This document shows, one piece after another, positions 26,098 to 36,729 of a stretch of 38,644 bases of DNA (position 1 is the stretch's first letter; each line of letters begins with the position of its first letter). The stretch is from NCBI GenBank assembly GCA_045399315.1, contig DAYVGO010000043.1, positions 1 to 38,644 on the forward strand. Reading direction: 5' to 3'. The position numbers and the translations under genes were made by a program. Source of the stretch: Arsenophonus sp045399315. Its GTDB lineage: Bacteria > Pseudomonadota > Gammaproteobacteria > Enterobacterales > Enterobacteriaceae. The notes beneath the pieces are model-generated. The model ran no database searches and was not told where the DNA came from. It was given only the letters and a program-made list of their open reading frames with translations.

Positions 26098-28241
26098 GAA
26101 GATTCCTCTGCCAACCTATTTTTTAACGCCACCAAATCAGGTTTTCCACTACCAAGTACAGGAAATGTTTTCAAGTAGCGTATATCCCTTGGTACCGCTA
26201 ATTCAGGCAACCCTTTTTCTTTTGCTACAGCTAATAATCGAGAACAATCCAGAGTATTATCCATGGTATATAAAACCAGGCTTTCCCCCCTTTATTATTG
26301 GTAGTTTTGATGACAACGTCATGCTGAGCATATGCTGATATACTGCCGACAAGCTGCTCTACTGTTTCTAGGGAAACTATCTCACCCGCTAGTTTGGCAA
26401 AACGTTTTGCTCTACCCCGAATGACACAATAATCGTCACATTCAAGTTCGACAATATCGCCCGTATCATACTATCCTACTTCATTCTCTCCTTAACTATT
26501 TTCTGCCAGTAGCAGCTCTAAATAATTAGGATCCTCCACTCTTAAGTAGCCCTTTTATGACATTCGGGCTTCGTAACTGTAAACGACTTGCATGCTCAAT
26601 ACCAGATACAGGTAATAGTCTAGTTTCGATACTAGGTAAATTTGACCAACAGTATCAACTTTAGCTGTCATAGGCACATTGATGGAGACAATGGAGGCAC
26701 ATTCGGTTACACCATACCCTTCAAGTATTTGGATACCGAATTTGTCAAACCAAAATTTTTTGGTGTTATTAATAAGTTTCTCAGCACCGGCAACAACATA
26801 ACGTAAACGTGCAAAATCATAAGGATAAGCAAAACGGGCATAATGGGCAAGGAAAGTGGGAGTAGCAAAAAGTACGGTACAATTTTTATTATAGACCAAC
26901 TCTGGGATCAACCGATAATGCAGTGGGCTAGGATAAAGCAATACATAACTACCTGAAAAAATAGGAATAAATAAGCCTACCGTCATACCAAAAGCATGAA
27001 AAAGGGATAATTCGGACATAAAACGATCTTTAGGGGTAAAATCAGCAACCGTTTTAACTTGTTCAACATTAGTTAATAAACTGCTACGGTTATGTACTAC
27101 ACCTTGAGGTGTTCCCTCAGATCTTGATGTAAAAAGGATCAATGCCACATCGTCCGGTTGTGCTCGTACCTGTGCTTTTGTTGGCAATAATAAGTGATAC
27201 AAAATCCATTTTTTATCTTGCCAGGTCAGAATATCTTGTAGATCTTCTAAAAAAATCCAATTAACTTCAGTAACTTTTTCCGGTAAATGTGACAACTTAC
27301 CTTTTTCAATAAACTGACGAGAGCTAAAAATGGTCTTGATTGATGCCGTTTTTATAGCATTTTTTAACCCATTGCTACCGGCAGTATAATTCATCATGTT
27401 AGGGACACGACCGCACATTAAAGCACCAAAAATAGTAGCAGCAGTGATTGTTGCGTTAGGTAAAAGTAACCTGATATGTTCATGCTGTTTAGTATAACAC
27501 TCAATAATACGCCCAACAGCTAAAATTTTTTTGAATAAACTTTGATAGCTATCTTTTTTAAAACTAATATCTCCGATATAATAAGTGAAACGACCAAAAC
27601 GTTTCATTGCATCGAAATAAACCTCCATCAGTGTTTGATGATGGTGATTGTGCAACCGAGCTTCTTTCATAATCTTATACAGTTGCGCGCGGCCAGCCGA
27701 CGACGCTCTGCCGCATGTTTTGTCTCAGGCATAGTAATTTTTGTTGCCGGTAAAATTGTTAATGTTATTTTAGGCAAAATTCTGAGCTTAAAAATCCCTT
27801 TTAAGCGACTGAAATAACTCAGTTCTGGGCCATCAATTCTGACTGGAACAACTTTAGCACCCGTTTTGGCCGCAACAAAAGCCATGCCATCGTAAATTTT
27901 CATCAATGAACCATGAACGCTAATTCTTCCTTCAGGAAAGATGACAATCGGACGTCTTTTTTCTACTTCTCTAACTAAAGTTCGAATAGCCATTGGGTTG
28001 GCAGGATCAAGGGGAACAGCATTGGCATAGGGTTTTAATAATTTAATAAGGCGTGGTGTACCTATCGATGAATAAACAGTAAAAAGTGGGCAAATAGGTA
28101 AAAAAGTGAGCAAGATATTATTGAGAAAAGAGACATGGTTGGGTGTTATTAAACATCGTTCATAAGCCTCATGTTTTATTTCACCCACAACCGTCACACG
28201 GAAAAAAACTGGAATATTACCCGCAATAATTTTATTAGCAT
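26085..28241 (-). pseudogene. aas: broken aas, 2-acyl-GPE acyltransferase/acyl-ACP synthetase
   Basis: Aas re-acylates lysophosphatidylethanolamine. The original gene spans 719 codons, the size of the E. coli gene, from ATG 28241 (AAGGAAAGAG upstream) to TAA 26085, overlapping lplT. Lesions: an extra T in the T7 run at 28202-28208; a frame change near 27670 between the PlsC-like domain (ITPNHVSF, FPEGRIS) and the AMP-binding domain; loss of frame near 26620 after NVPMTAKVDTVGQI; stops near 26520 and 26470, including TAG where E. coli has Trp in GWYDTGD. The AMP-binding signature TSGSEG is TSRSEG here. The C-terminus VPRDIRYLKTFPVLGSGKPD is still readable. Confidence 0.94.
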
Positions 28242-28323
28242 ATCTCTTTCCTTACCCCTTAATGCTATTTATCATTTTAGAGTACATCTATCACAAAAGA
28301 TGACTAACATTGCAAAATTCACA

Positions 28324-28845
28324 TTAGACAAAGTATTTTTTATCACTTTGCAAAACACTGTCTATCTGGTAAGCAATTGTTGTTGCAGGTAAAGCGGCAT
28401 CGATAATGTAATCAGCGGTATCTAAATAGTAACCTTCTCTTTCTTTCATGACTTTAACCATCTCTTCTGCCAACGGTTTACCTGTTAATGTTGGTCGTTG
28501 CGAAATTACCGGATCAGCAGTTAAACGAGCAATCAAGACATCAGAGGAGGTTTGTAAATAAATAATACAGCCATTTTTTTTCATAAAGTCACGATTTTCT
28601 TTCAGTAAAATAATCCCACCACCCGTTGAGATAACCGAATTTGGCTGTTGTATTGATTGCAAAGCAGAGGATTCCAGATCACGAAACCGAGCCCAACCGT
28701 CTCGCTCGACTAATTCTGCAATACTTATTTTAGCATTCTGTTTAACTAACGAATCAGTATCAAAGAAATGACACATCCTAGATTTAGCTAACTTCTTTCC
28801 TACTGTGGTCTTCCCTGCACCTCTTGGCCCAATAAGATAAAGCAT
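28324..28845 (-). CDS. aroL: Shikimate kinase AroL
   Basis: AroL phosphorylates shikimate in the fifth step of chorismate synthesis. 173 residues with Walker A GPRGAGKTT (6-14), FFDTDSLV, shikimate-binding FRDLES, STGGG and the lid motif RPTLTGKPL; the sequence is closer to E. coli AroL (shikimate kinase II) than AroK. The ATG is fixed by an in-frame TAA just upstream and an AGGA. Chorismate is still needed for folate and quinones, so retention is compatible with loss of aroF, pheA and tyrA. Intact. A TyrR-like box lies upstream. Confidence 0.93.
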   Translation of the reverse strand: MLYLIGPRGAGKTTVGKKLAKSRMCHFFDTDSLVKQNAKISIAELVERDGWARFRDLESSALQSIQQPNSVISTGGGIILLKENRDFMKKNGCIIYLQTSSDVLIARLTADPVISQRPTLTGKPLAEEMVKVMKEREGYYLDTADYIIDAALPATTIAYQIDSVLQSDKKYFV

Positions 28846-28902
28846 ATCAAGTTATCCTAATTGATAATTTATTTAGTTAGAATATATATGTCAGCTTACA
28901 AG

Positions 28903-28920
28903 TGTGATTTAAAATTTACA
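28903..28920. promoter_or_regulatory. candidate TyrR box upstream of aroL
   Basis: TGTGATTTAAAATTTACA matches the TyrR consensus TGTAAA-N6-TTTACA with the right half perfect, both invariant G and C present, and two mismatches in the left half. It lies 58 bases upstream of the aroL start; aroL is a known TyrR target in E. coli. Confidence 0.45.
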
Positions 28921-29000
28921 AAAGTAAAAATCCTAATTTACCGCTATTAAAATAAAGCCGCACGACATCAGTGTAGCTCAAAATATCGTAAAGTAATGAC

Positions 29001-30254
29001 TCAAAAACGTGTTAAATTATCGCTGTAACCAATCCATTTATAGGTTGTTAATGCATCTAATCCCATCGGACCTCTAGCATGAAGTTTTTGCATACTTACC
29101 GCAACCTCTGCACCTAATCCCAATTGCCCACCATCAGTAAATCGTGTACTGGCATTGATATATACAGCTGCAGAATCAACATGTTACACAAAATAATTAG
29201 CTTGTTAAATTGATTAGGTCAAAATAGCATCAGAATGGGCAATTCCATAATCCCTAATATGCTTGATAGTGGCATCAATATCTTCAACTACTACAACGTT
29301 AACATCAAGCTATAACCATTCATCGTAGTAATTTTCCTCCATCACTTCAACAACCCTTGCCAGCGCTGACTTTAAATAGCTCATCGCATGCTGACTAACA
29401 TACAATGTCACATTTTGCTCGGCTATTTTCTGCGTCAAGAGCGAGAGAAATGTTGCTGCAATACTTTGGTGCACTAATAAAGTTTCTAATGAATTACAAG
29501 CGCTAGGACGCTGAACCTTAGCATTAACAATGATCGACAGTGCTTTGCTAAAGTCAATATGCTCATCGACATAAATATGACAGACACCAATACCACCTGT
29601 GATCACTGGGATGGTTGCTTGTTCACGGCATAATTTATGTAATCCAGCAACAGCACGTGGGATCAACATATCCACATAACGATCCATTTTTAGCAATTGA
29701 GCTACTAATTTTCTATCCGGATCATTAATAGCCTGAACTACTGCTAGCGGAAGATTATTTTGTTATAGTGCATGTTGAATAACTTTAACTATCGCCTGAT
29801 TTGTTTGAGACGTTTCTTCACCACCGTGTACACCACATTATCAGTTTTCAAACATAACGATGCAACATCGATCGTAATATTTGGACGTGCTTCATAAATA
29901 ACGCCAATCACACCAAGTGGCACACATCGACGTTGTATATTTAAGCCATTATCTAATAAACCGCCATCAAGTATAAGCCCAACAGGATCAACTAATTAAC
30001 ATACCTTTGTTACATCCTCAATAATGGCATCTAATCGCTTAGTAGTCAGCAACAATCTGTCTTGCATAGCTGTAGTTAAATTGTTGGCTTTCGCACGCAG
30101 CAGCTATATCTTGAGCATTGGCGTCTAAAATCTCATCACGCTATTTTCTCAAACAATCAGCGATACTCATCAAGGCACTATTTTTCTGTTTTGTGGTTAG
30201 AGCCACTAAATACCATGAAGCTTCTTTAGCCACTTTACCTATTTTTTCCAACAT
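29001..30254 (-). pseudogene. proA: broken proA, gamma-glutamyl phosphate reductase
   Basis: ProA makes glutamate semialdehyde for proline. The span from ATG 30254 to TGA 29001 is 418 codons, the size of the E. coli gene, but an in-frame TAG follows the start region (SIADCLRK-stop), frame changes occur near 30090 and around 29840, and stops at about 30000, 29765 and 29300 break it further. The middle (29310-29696) is open: RYVDMLIPR, VITGGIGVCHIYVDE, and the CNSLETLL stretch that in the family carries the catalytic Cys. The C-terminus reads KLHARGPMGLDALTTYKWIG. It overlaps proB. Non-functional. Confidence 0.94.
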
Positions 30255-31360
30255 CATTTACTCACTATCATATTGTCACGGTGAACGGCAACAGCACCAT
30301 ACTCATAACCCAAGATTTGATTAATTTCTTTGGAATAATGCCCTGCAATAAGACGTAAAGCATCGCTATTATAATGTGTCACACCATGCGCTAAATCTTT
30401 GCCTAATAAATTAAGAATACACACAACATCGCCATGAGAAAAATTACCACTAATTTTCTTTATTCCTTTTGGTAATAATGAACTACCTTTTTAGTTGGAT
30501 GGCCAAGGCAGCTCCCTCATCGACAACAATTTCGTCCACCAAAGGCGCACAAAAATCCAACGTTTACGATTTTCCATCAGGGTTTTTAAACGATGAAATT
30601 TTGTTCCTACTAGTTGACCATCGAGCACATCTGCGATCACATTAGGCTTATTACCTGCGGCAATGATCACCTCAATTCCTGCTCGGCCAGCTATGCCTAC
30701 TGCTTGCAGCTTAGTTGCCATTTCACTGGTGCCTAAACCGGTCACGCTATCGCCTGCCATACATCGTAATTCATTTTTAATATCATGCACTTCGCTGATT
30801 AGTTATGTATTTGGATTGTGGCGCGGATCGGCCATATATAGCCCTTCCATATCCGTTAATAATATTAATTTGTCCACATCAGCTAGAATAGCAGCCAACG
30901 CCGATAAATTATCATTATCTGCAACCTGAATTTCTCTTGTCGCGACAACATCATTTTCATTGATAACAGGAATAATACGATTATCGAGTAACACTTGTAA
31001 TGTATCACGTGCGTTCAAAAAATATTCGCGATCTTCAGTATCAGCTCGGGTTAATAACATCTGACCAATTTATGAATACCATAAATTGAAAACAACCGTT
31101 GCCAAAGTTGGATCAGATGGCTTTGGCCAACCGCGGCGTGTAACTGTTTCGAGGCAATGGTCTGTGGTAATATTGGGTAACATAAATACTCTCGACCCAT
31201 AGTAATAGCACCTGAAGTCACAATCACAATCTGGTGACCTTTTTCATACTGCTGTGCGCATTGTCGCACTAGTTCAACCATACGTGCTCGATCCAAACAC
31301 GAGATCCCCCCGTTAATACACTTGTTCCTGATTTTATTACAAAGTTTGGCTGTTGTTCAT
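30254..31360 (-). pseudogene. proB: broken proB, glutamate 5-kinase
   Basis: ProB phosphorylates glutamate at the first, feedback-regulated step of proline synthesis. The ATG at 31360 gives MNNSQTL followed by frame changes through the substrate loop (SGTSVLTGGSR is in another frame). The frame is then open for VELVRQCAQQYEKGHQ to FSIYGI, shifts near 31070 into MLLTRADTEDREYFLNARD, and stops near 30803. It reopens as AGDSVTGLGTSEMATKLQA and breaks again near 30530 (ENRKRWIF). The C-terminal PUA part ends GYEYGAVAVHRDN, and its stop overlaps the proA start, as in coupled proBA operons. Confidence 0.94.
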
Positions 31361-31423
31361 TATGCTTTTGTCATTAACTATCTATAACAATAAAAAGTAG
31401 CCATCAGTTTTATCAAGTGAGAA

Positions 31424-31447
31424 GCGTTATGCCAGTTGGCATAACGC
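31424..31447. repeat. perfect 10-bp inverted repeat between proB and crl
   Basis: GCGTTATGCC-AGTT-GGCATAACGC. It is the most GC-rich and stable hairpin in this gap, 47 bases past the crl stop. There is no strong U-run on either side; probably a crl 3'-end structure or attenuating terminator. Confidence 0.6.
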
Positions 31448-31493
31448 AATTTTAATGAGAAGTTGATTTTGCAATAGCTGCAAATAATACAAT

Positions 31494-31883
31494 CTATAAA
31501 TTAATTGCAACCATTTTCGGGCAAGGTGTTAATGTTAATTCCAATGTATCAAGTGAATCGCTTAAACGTTTATGGAATTCTTGCAGTGTATTTTCAAGAG
31601 ACTTGATAATGGCTGATTTATTAATTTCAATATGTTGCCAAATTCCTGCTTTATCAAACATACCTAATTTATAATGATATACAAATCCGTTAAGTTCTCG
31701 TCTTAATTCCAACCACCATCCCCAAAACTCACGCTTTTCAGGAGAAATTTTAGCATTAACACAGATCGCCAGACAGTCGAAAAAAAAGACATCACCCTGA
31801 CATTGAGATTCACGGAGATAAGGTCCTAACCTGGTAAAATGCTTCAATAATTTACTTTTAGAATAATTTGAAGTTAAAGCCAT
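31494..31883 (-). CDS. crl: Sigma factor-binding protein Crl
   Basis: Crl binds sigma-S and promotes its assembly with core RNA polymerase, tuning stationary-phase genes. 129 residues against 133 in E. coli, with RLGPYLRE, FFFDCLAICVN, the invariant EFWGWWLEL, LGMFDKAGIW and LQEFHKRL. It lies between proB and the frsA remnant; phoE, which separates crl from proB in E. coli, is absent. Intact. Confidence 0.92.
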   Translation of the reverse strand: MALTSNYSKSKLLKHFTRLGPYLRESQCQGDVFFFDCLAICVNAKISPEKREFWGWWLELRRELNGFVYHYKLGMFDKAGIWQHIEINKSAIIKSLENTLQEFHKRLSDSLDTLELTLTPCPKMVAINL

Positions 31884-31953
31884 AATAAGGATCTCCTTGT
31901 TGTTAAGCTACCTTTTTAGCAAATAAGGAAAAATAATCAAGTAATCACAATAA

Positions 31954-33271
31954 TTATTCAATTTTGGTTTTCAACCAACTCACTACTGCTGAAAGTGACT
32001 GATGAAAATCTTGATATAGTGGCTTAACTGGTAACGTCAATAACTTACCTTCAAATGACGAATCCACGATAAATAATGCGTCTTCCTTAGGACTAAAAAC
32101 ATCATTTTGTCAGTTAACAACCATAAACGGTACAGAACAACGACGTCCTAATAATCCCTGATTTTTTAGCGAGTAACAGCTAAGTTCTGAACGTAAAACT
32201 GCTTCATTTACCTGATAGAAGCCTAATCGGGTGGCAAAGATATCGATATTCATTACCGGTATACGATCTTGATATTTTTGTTCATTGAGTAAGGTATGAA
32301 CAATCGGCCCTAAAACCGCTATCTCTTTCAAGCGCTTGGGTTCTAAATAAGCTAGTCGCAGAGCGATATTCGCGTCAAAATGTAAGCCAATCAAACCTAT
32401 TCGAGTATGATCGAGCCATGGAATATTAGCCAGTTAATTAAGCACCGGTTGATGCAGTGCACGGTGTCTTGGGAAAGTTTATATTTAATAGAATAACCAA
32501 TTGATGGCATATCCAACGTTAACATAGCAAAACCATAAGGTGCTAAATACTCGCTGAAAAGACGATAGTAGTCTAGCTGTAAACTATCTAATCTACCACA
32601 AACCAAAATAGTGGGATAGGGACCTTGGTTGGTATCAGGTAAATGTAAAAAACCAATCATCTCTTTTTTTTTGCCACCTTCTATCTTAAAAGCAATTTTT
32701 TTCAAGCGAAAATCGGTCAATTGCGCTACAGCTTCATAAGCCTTGTTCGCCAATAACACCGCTTGTTCAGCAAGATTATCACCTTTAAGATGAGGATAAG
32801 CGGCAATACTATATAAATTAGCTGCCCATAACCAAGCTTCATTAGCAGCTATTTTTGTTGGTAATTCAATAGCTTTTTTCTGCTAGGCCATTGCCTATTG
32901 TGACCATTCATAAGCCCAATTTCCTGACTGATAAGCTGATAACCAATTACGGTATCAAGTAAACTTTCACAACTACAAACACGATTATTTGCCACCATTC
33001 AACTCAATACCTATTCAATCTCCAACCCAACAGTGCCGCGTCAAATCCATATTAACCTGTTAATCATACGATAACAACTAACATAACTCGTCCCTTCGAA
33101 TGTTGAGCTATTTTTCAATAAATGGGTTTTAGGCACACTATAGGTAACCAGTACAGAGGTCTCAGTTTGTTGCAGTTTTGATTTAGGCTTAAACAACTTT
33201 TCTAACAGATTTTTTTCACTTATATTTACTTTTATTCGGTTAAAAACTTCAGCATTGAAAAAGGGATGCAA
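31954..33271 (-). pseudogene. frsA: broken frsA (yafA), fermentation-respiration switch protein
   Basis: FrsA is an alpha/beta-hydrolase-fold protein reported to bind EIIA-Glc and affect fermentation. Its likely original start (family LSETLFKP) falls on ATA at 33221-33223; an ATG at 33271 gives a longer frame. The frame ends at TGA 33041-33043, exactly at the second Trp of MIWIWRG. Further pieces: 32397-32759 (SNRAYEEAA-like start, GFLHLPDTNQGPYPTILVCG, LDMPSIGYS) with a TAA and frame change at the end, 32110-32394 (GLHFDANIALRLAYLEPKRL, SLKNQGLLGRRC) and a readable C-terminus to 31954. Non-functional. Confidence 0.93.
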
Positions 33272-33332
33272 TTAGCATCCCCTATATATCATATACTTTA
33301 TTTCTGTAATTAAAGCGAAATAAATAAAATAA

Positions 33333-33795
33333 TTATTGCTGCTCATAAAGTGGCTTAACAAAAACCTCTTTTGTCATATCTCATGGCTGTTCTATCCAGG
33401 TATTTTGCTCTATATCAATAACATAATCATCAACCAATGGACGCCCTGTGGGTTTAGCAAAAATAGTGACAAAATAGCCTTTGGGATACATATCTCTGAT
33501 AACTTGAGCTATTCCTCCGGTATCGACTAAATCGTCGACCACAATATAACCTTCAATCACCTGCCGCTCGCTTAATAATATTAAGGTCTCTCTATCTATT
33601 ATGGTCGTAATTTGAAATACAGACGGTATCGATATAGTGTAGACCTAATTCACGAGCAAGAATAGCACTTGGGACAAGCACACCTTGACTAACAGCAATA
33701 ATGCTTCTCCATTGGCTGGCAGGTAATAAGTGTTGTGCCAAAGTACGGGCATGCATTTGCAACACATCCCATGTTACGATGTATTTTTCGCTTAT
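33333..33795 (-). pseudogene. gpt: broken gpt, xanthine-guanine phosphoribosyltransferase
   Basis: Gpt salvages guanine and xanthine to GMP and XMP. The product is easy to follow: SEKYIVTWDVLQMHAR, IIAVSQGVLVPSAILARELG, and the PRPP-binding loop VVDDLVDTGG. But the start codon is ATA (33793-33795) where E. coli has ATG, TAG replaces a residue in YDHNR-stop-RDL, a frame change occurs near 33550 before EGYIVVDDLVDTGG, and TGA (33381-33383) stands for the Trp of EQPWDM. Non-functional. Confidence 0.93.
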
Positions 33796-34030
33796 AAAAT
33801 TTTGATCCCAACGACTAGGGACTATTTTTAGAAAAGCATATTAGTGGAAAAAATATTGTGTGAGATTATAGTGACTTCTAACCGTAAAAACCAGAGATTA
33901 ATTAATATTGTCACAATTAACTAAAGTAATAGATGCCAGAAGGTGATATTCTAAACCGATAGCATATATGATATTTGATTACAAAATTGATTAGCAGTCT
34001 TAATAATATAGTAGTAACAGGAGATAAAAC

Positions 34031-35482
34031 GTGTCTGAACTTTCACCACAACCGCTTTGGGATATTTTTGCACAAATTTGTGCAATTCCTCATCCCTCTG
34101 ATCATGAAGAGGCTCTTGCTTGCTATATCGTCAAATGGGCAGAGAAAAAAAAGCTTAGTGTTGAACGTGATAAAGTTGGTAATATTCTTATTCGTAAGCC
34201 TGCAACACCCGGCATGGAAAATCTCCGCTCTGTTGTCCTTCAAGCCCATTTGGATATGGTACCACAAAAAAACAGTGATACTCAGCATGATTTTACTCAA
34301 GATCCTATCCGTCCATATATAGATAATGAATGGGTAAAAGCTCAAGGTACCACATTAGGTGCAGATAATGGCATCGGTATGGCTTCTGCCTTAACCATAC
34401 TTGCTGATGAAAATGTTAAACATGGACCAATAGAAGTTTTACTTACCATGACGGAAGAAACCGGTATGGTTGGTGCTTTTGGCTTACAGCCAAATTGGTT
34501 ACAGGCTGATATTCTGATCAATACCGATTCCGAAGAAGAAGGCCAGATTTACATGGGTTGCGCAGGTGGTGTTGATTTTACCACCACTTTTGCTTTGACT
34601 AGAGAAGCAATTCCAACCAATCATAAAGTTTTTAAAATAACACTTAAAGGTTTAACTGGTGGTCATTCTGGCGGTGATATTCATTTAGGATTAGCCAATG
34701 CCAATAAACTATTAGCACGTTTTCTAGCAGCCCATGTCAGGGAACTACAATTAAAACTCATTCACATTGAAGGGGGTACTCTACGTAATGCGATCCCACG
34801 TGAGAGTCATGCGATTATTGCAGTACCTATCTCAGTAGCAACTAATTTAGTAACTAGTAAAAATCATTATCTGTCAGTACTAAAATCTGAATTTGCGGCG
34901 ATTGAAAAAAATTTAGTCATTACCCTTAATGAAACCACAACGGAACTATTAGCACTAACAGTTGATTGTCAATCTCGATTATTACATTTTCTTAATGCTG
35001 CCCCTAATGGTGTTATTCGTATGAGTGACGATATAAAAGATGTTGTTGAAACTTCACTTAATACCGGCGTTGTTAATATGGATGAAGAAAATGCAGAAAT
35101 TATTTTTTTAATTCGTTCATTAATTGAAACGGGCAAAGATTATGTAGTTAACATGTTGACATCATTATCAATACTTGCAGGCGCTAAATTTGAACACAAA
35201 GGCAGTTATCCTGGATGGAAACCCGATCCGAAATCACCAATCATGGAGCTGGTTAGCAACACCTATCAACAATTATTTGGCAAAACACCGCAGATAATGG
35301 TGATCCATGCCGGTTTAGAATGTGGATTGTTTAAAAAACCTTATCCGCAAATGGATATGGTTTCCATAGGACCAACTATCCATGGCGCCCACTCACCTGA
35401 TGAACGAGTTAATATTAAAAGTGTCAGTAAATATTGGCAGCTGCTAACATCAGTGCTCAAATCAATACCTAAAAAAAGTTAG
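34031..35482 (+). CDS. pepD: Aminoacyl-histidine dipeptidase PepD (M20 family)
   Basis: PepD is a cytosolic zinc dipeptidase with broad specificity. 483 residues against 485 in E. coli. It starts with GTG, with CAGGAGA seven bases upstream and the family N-terminus MSELSPQPLWDIFA. Metal and catalytic motifs: QAHLDMVPQ, LGADNGIGMA, MTEETGMVGAFG, NTDSEEEG and, in the C-terminal part, IHAGLECGLF and HSPDE. It is the only plus-strand gene in the proA-dinB block and is intact, so host-derived peptides may remain an amino acid source given the lost Pro, Phe and Tyr pathways (inference). Confidence 0.95.
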   Translation: MSELSPQPLWDIFAQICAIPHPSDHEEALACYIVKWAEKKKLSVERDKVGNILIRKPATPGMENLRSVVLQAHLDMVPQKNSDTQHDFTQDPIRPYIDNEWVKAQGTTLGADNGIGMASALTILADENVKHGPIEVLLTMTEETGMVGAFGLQPNWLQADILINTDSEEEGQIYMGCAGGVDFTTTFALTREAIPTNHKVFKITLKGLTGGHSGGDIHLGLANANKLLARFLAAHVRELQLKLIHIEGGTLRNAIPRESHAIIAVPISVATNLVTSKNHYLSVLKSEFAAIEKNLVITLNETTTELLALTVDCQSRLLHFLNAAPNGVIRMSDDIKDVVETSLNTGVVNMDEENAEIIFLIRSLIETGKDYVVNMLTSLSILAGAKFEHKGSYPGWKPDPKSPIMELVSNTYQQLFGKTPQIMVIHAGLECGLFKKPYPQMDMVSIGPTIHGAHSPDERVNIKSVSKYWQLLTSVLKSIPKKS

Positions 35483-35490
35483 CAACACTA

Positions 35491-35518
35491 GCAGGCTAGG
35501 TGTCACTAGCCTGCTTTT
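35491..35518 (+). terminator. terminator of pepD
   Basis: GCAGGCTAG and CTAGCCTGC pair in a 9-bp stem with a 6-base loop and are followed by TTTTC. It ends at the dinB stop codon. Confidence 0.88.
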
Positions 35519-36566
35519 CACCAGTTCAATATTAACTGCTTTTCTAACTGTTGATTTTGTAAAGTGATATGTAGCCCGACCAATCTAACACCACGATCGG
35601 TTCGTCTTTGCTGCCAAATTTGTTGCGCTATTTTAATAAGATCAACTTTACTTAAGATTGGATAACTATGGTTCTTGATTAGTTAATTGAAAATCTGCAA
35701 ATTCCATCTTAACACCTTGACTCGCAATATAAAGTTCTGGTTTAATTTTTGCCAATCGACTCTCAAGCTCAGGATATAGTTGTTCAATAATTGTCATACA
35801 ATCATCCCAGCGATTTATATAATTAGCGACGGAACGCTCTACGTTAACTGATTTGCGTAAACGTTCATTATTGATCTGGCGCTCATCTACCCCATGACTA
35901 CACGCTCATAAAATTTGGCCAAACTTACCCAATTCTTTCACTAATATAATCAAATCAAATTCTTATATATCGCCACAGGTCTCCAATCCCATTTTCTGTA
36001 ACCGTCGCACAGTAACTCTACCAACTCCTGGAATTTTTTTTAATGGTAGTCGCTGAATAAAATTAGCTACTTGCTCAGACGTAATAACATATTGCCTATT
36101 GGGTTTATTCATATTGAGGCAATTTTAGCGAGAAATTTAACCGGGGCGATACCAGCTGATGCGGTAAGCGATAATTCATTGTAAATCCTCTATCTGATCA
36201 CATTGGCTATCAAAGTGGCAGACCCGTGATAATGGGGACTATTTGTCACATCAAGATAAGCTTCATCTAAAGAAACCAGTTCAACTAACTGAGTAAGATC
36301 GTGCAAAATTTACCGTATCTGACATAATATTTCTTTATATAAGGACATACGACCTGGGATAATTTTCAACTGTGGGCAACGTTTGAGTGCCAGCGCTGTA
36401 GTTGCACTATGGACACCATAACGACGAGCCAAATAATTGGCTGTACTAATTACTCCGGACCATCAGCTCTCCCAACAATCCTAGCGGTATATTGCGTAGA
36501 GAAGGATTGTCACGCATCTCAATAGCTGCATAAACAATCCATATTAATATGGATAATTTTGCGCAC
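35518..36566 (-). pseudogene. dinB: broken dinB, DNA polymerase IV
   Basis: DinB is the SOS-induced Y-family polymerase. The GTG start at 36566 (GGAGAAGG upstream) reads VRKIIHINMDC, in which the first catalytic Asp region HVDMDCFFA has Asp to Asn and a small deletion that shifts frame before EMRDNPSLRNIP. Later SLDEAYLDVT is readable, as are TVRRLQKMGLETCGD-like and SVNVERSV-like segments, but stops and frame changes occur throughout, including TGA at 35906-35908 for the Trp of GRILWE. The C-terminus RRTDRGVRLVGLHITL is preserved. No LexA box is seen upstream. Non-functional. Confidence 0.93.
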
Positions 36567-36729
36567 ACCTTCTCCCAATAGCATTGTTTAAACAAATAAT
36601 ATAATGCTGATTTTATCAATGGTAAATAAAAAATTTGATTAAAATAACAACTCAATAATAGGATTATGGCCATAAAATACTTTATTAAAATAGCGTATTA
36701 TTTTTTATTAGATTAAATAATTTTTCTTG

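Noticed and set aside
33336..33530. Plus-strand ORF opposite gpt
   Set aside because: Antisense to a recognisable gpt remnant; no domain.
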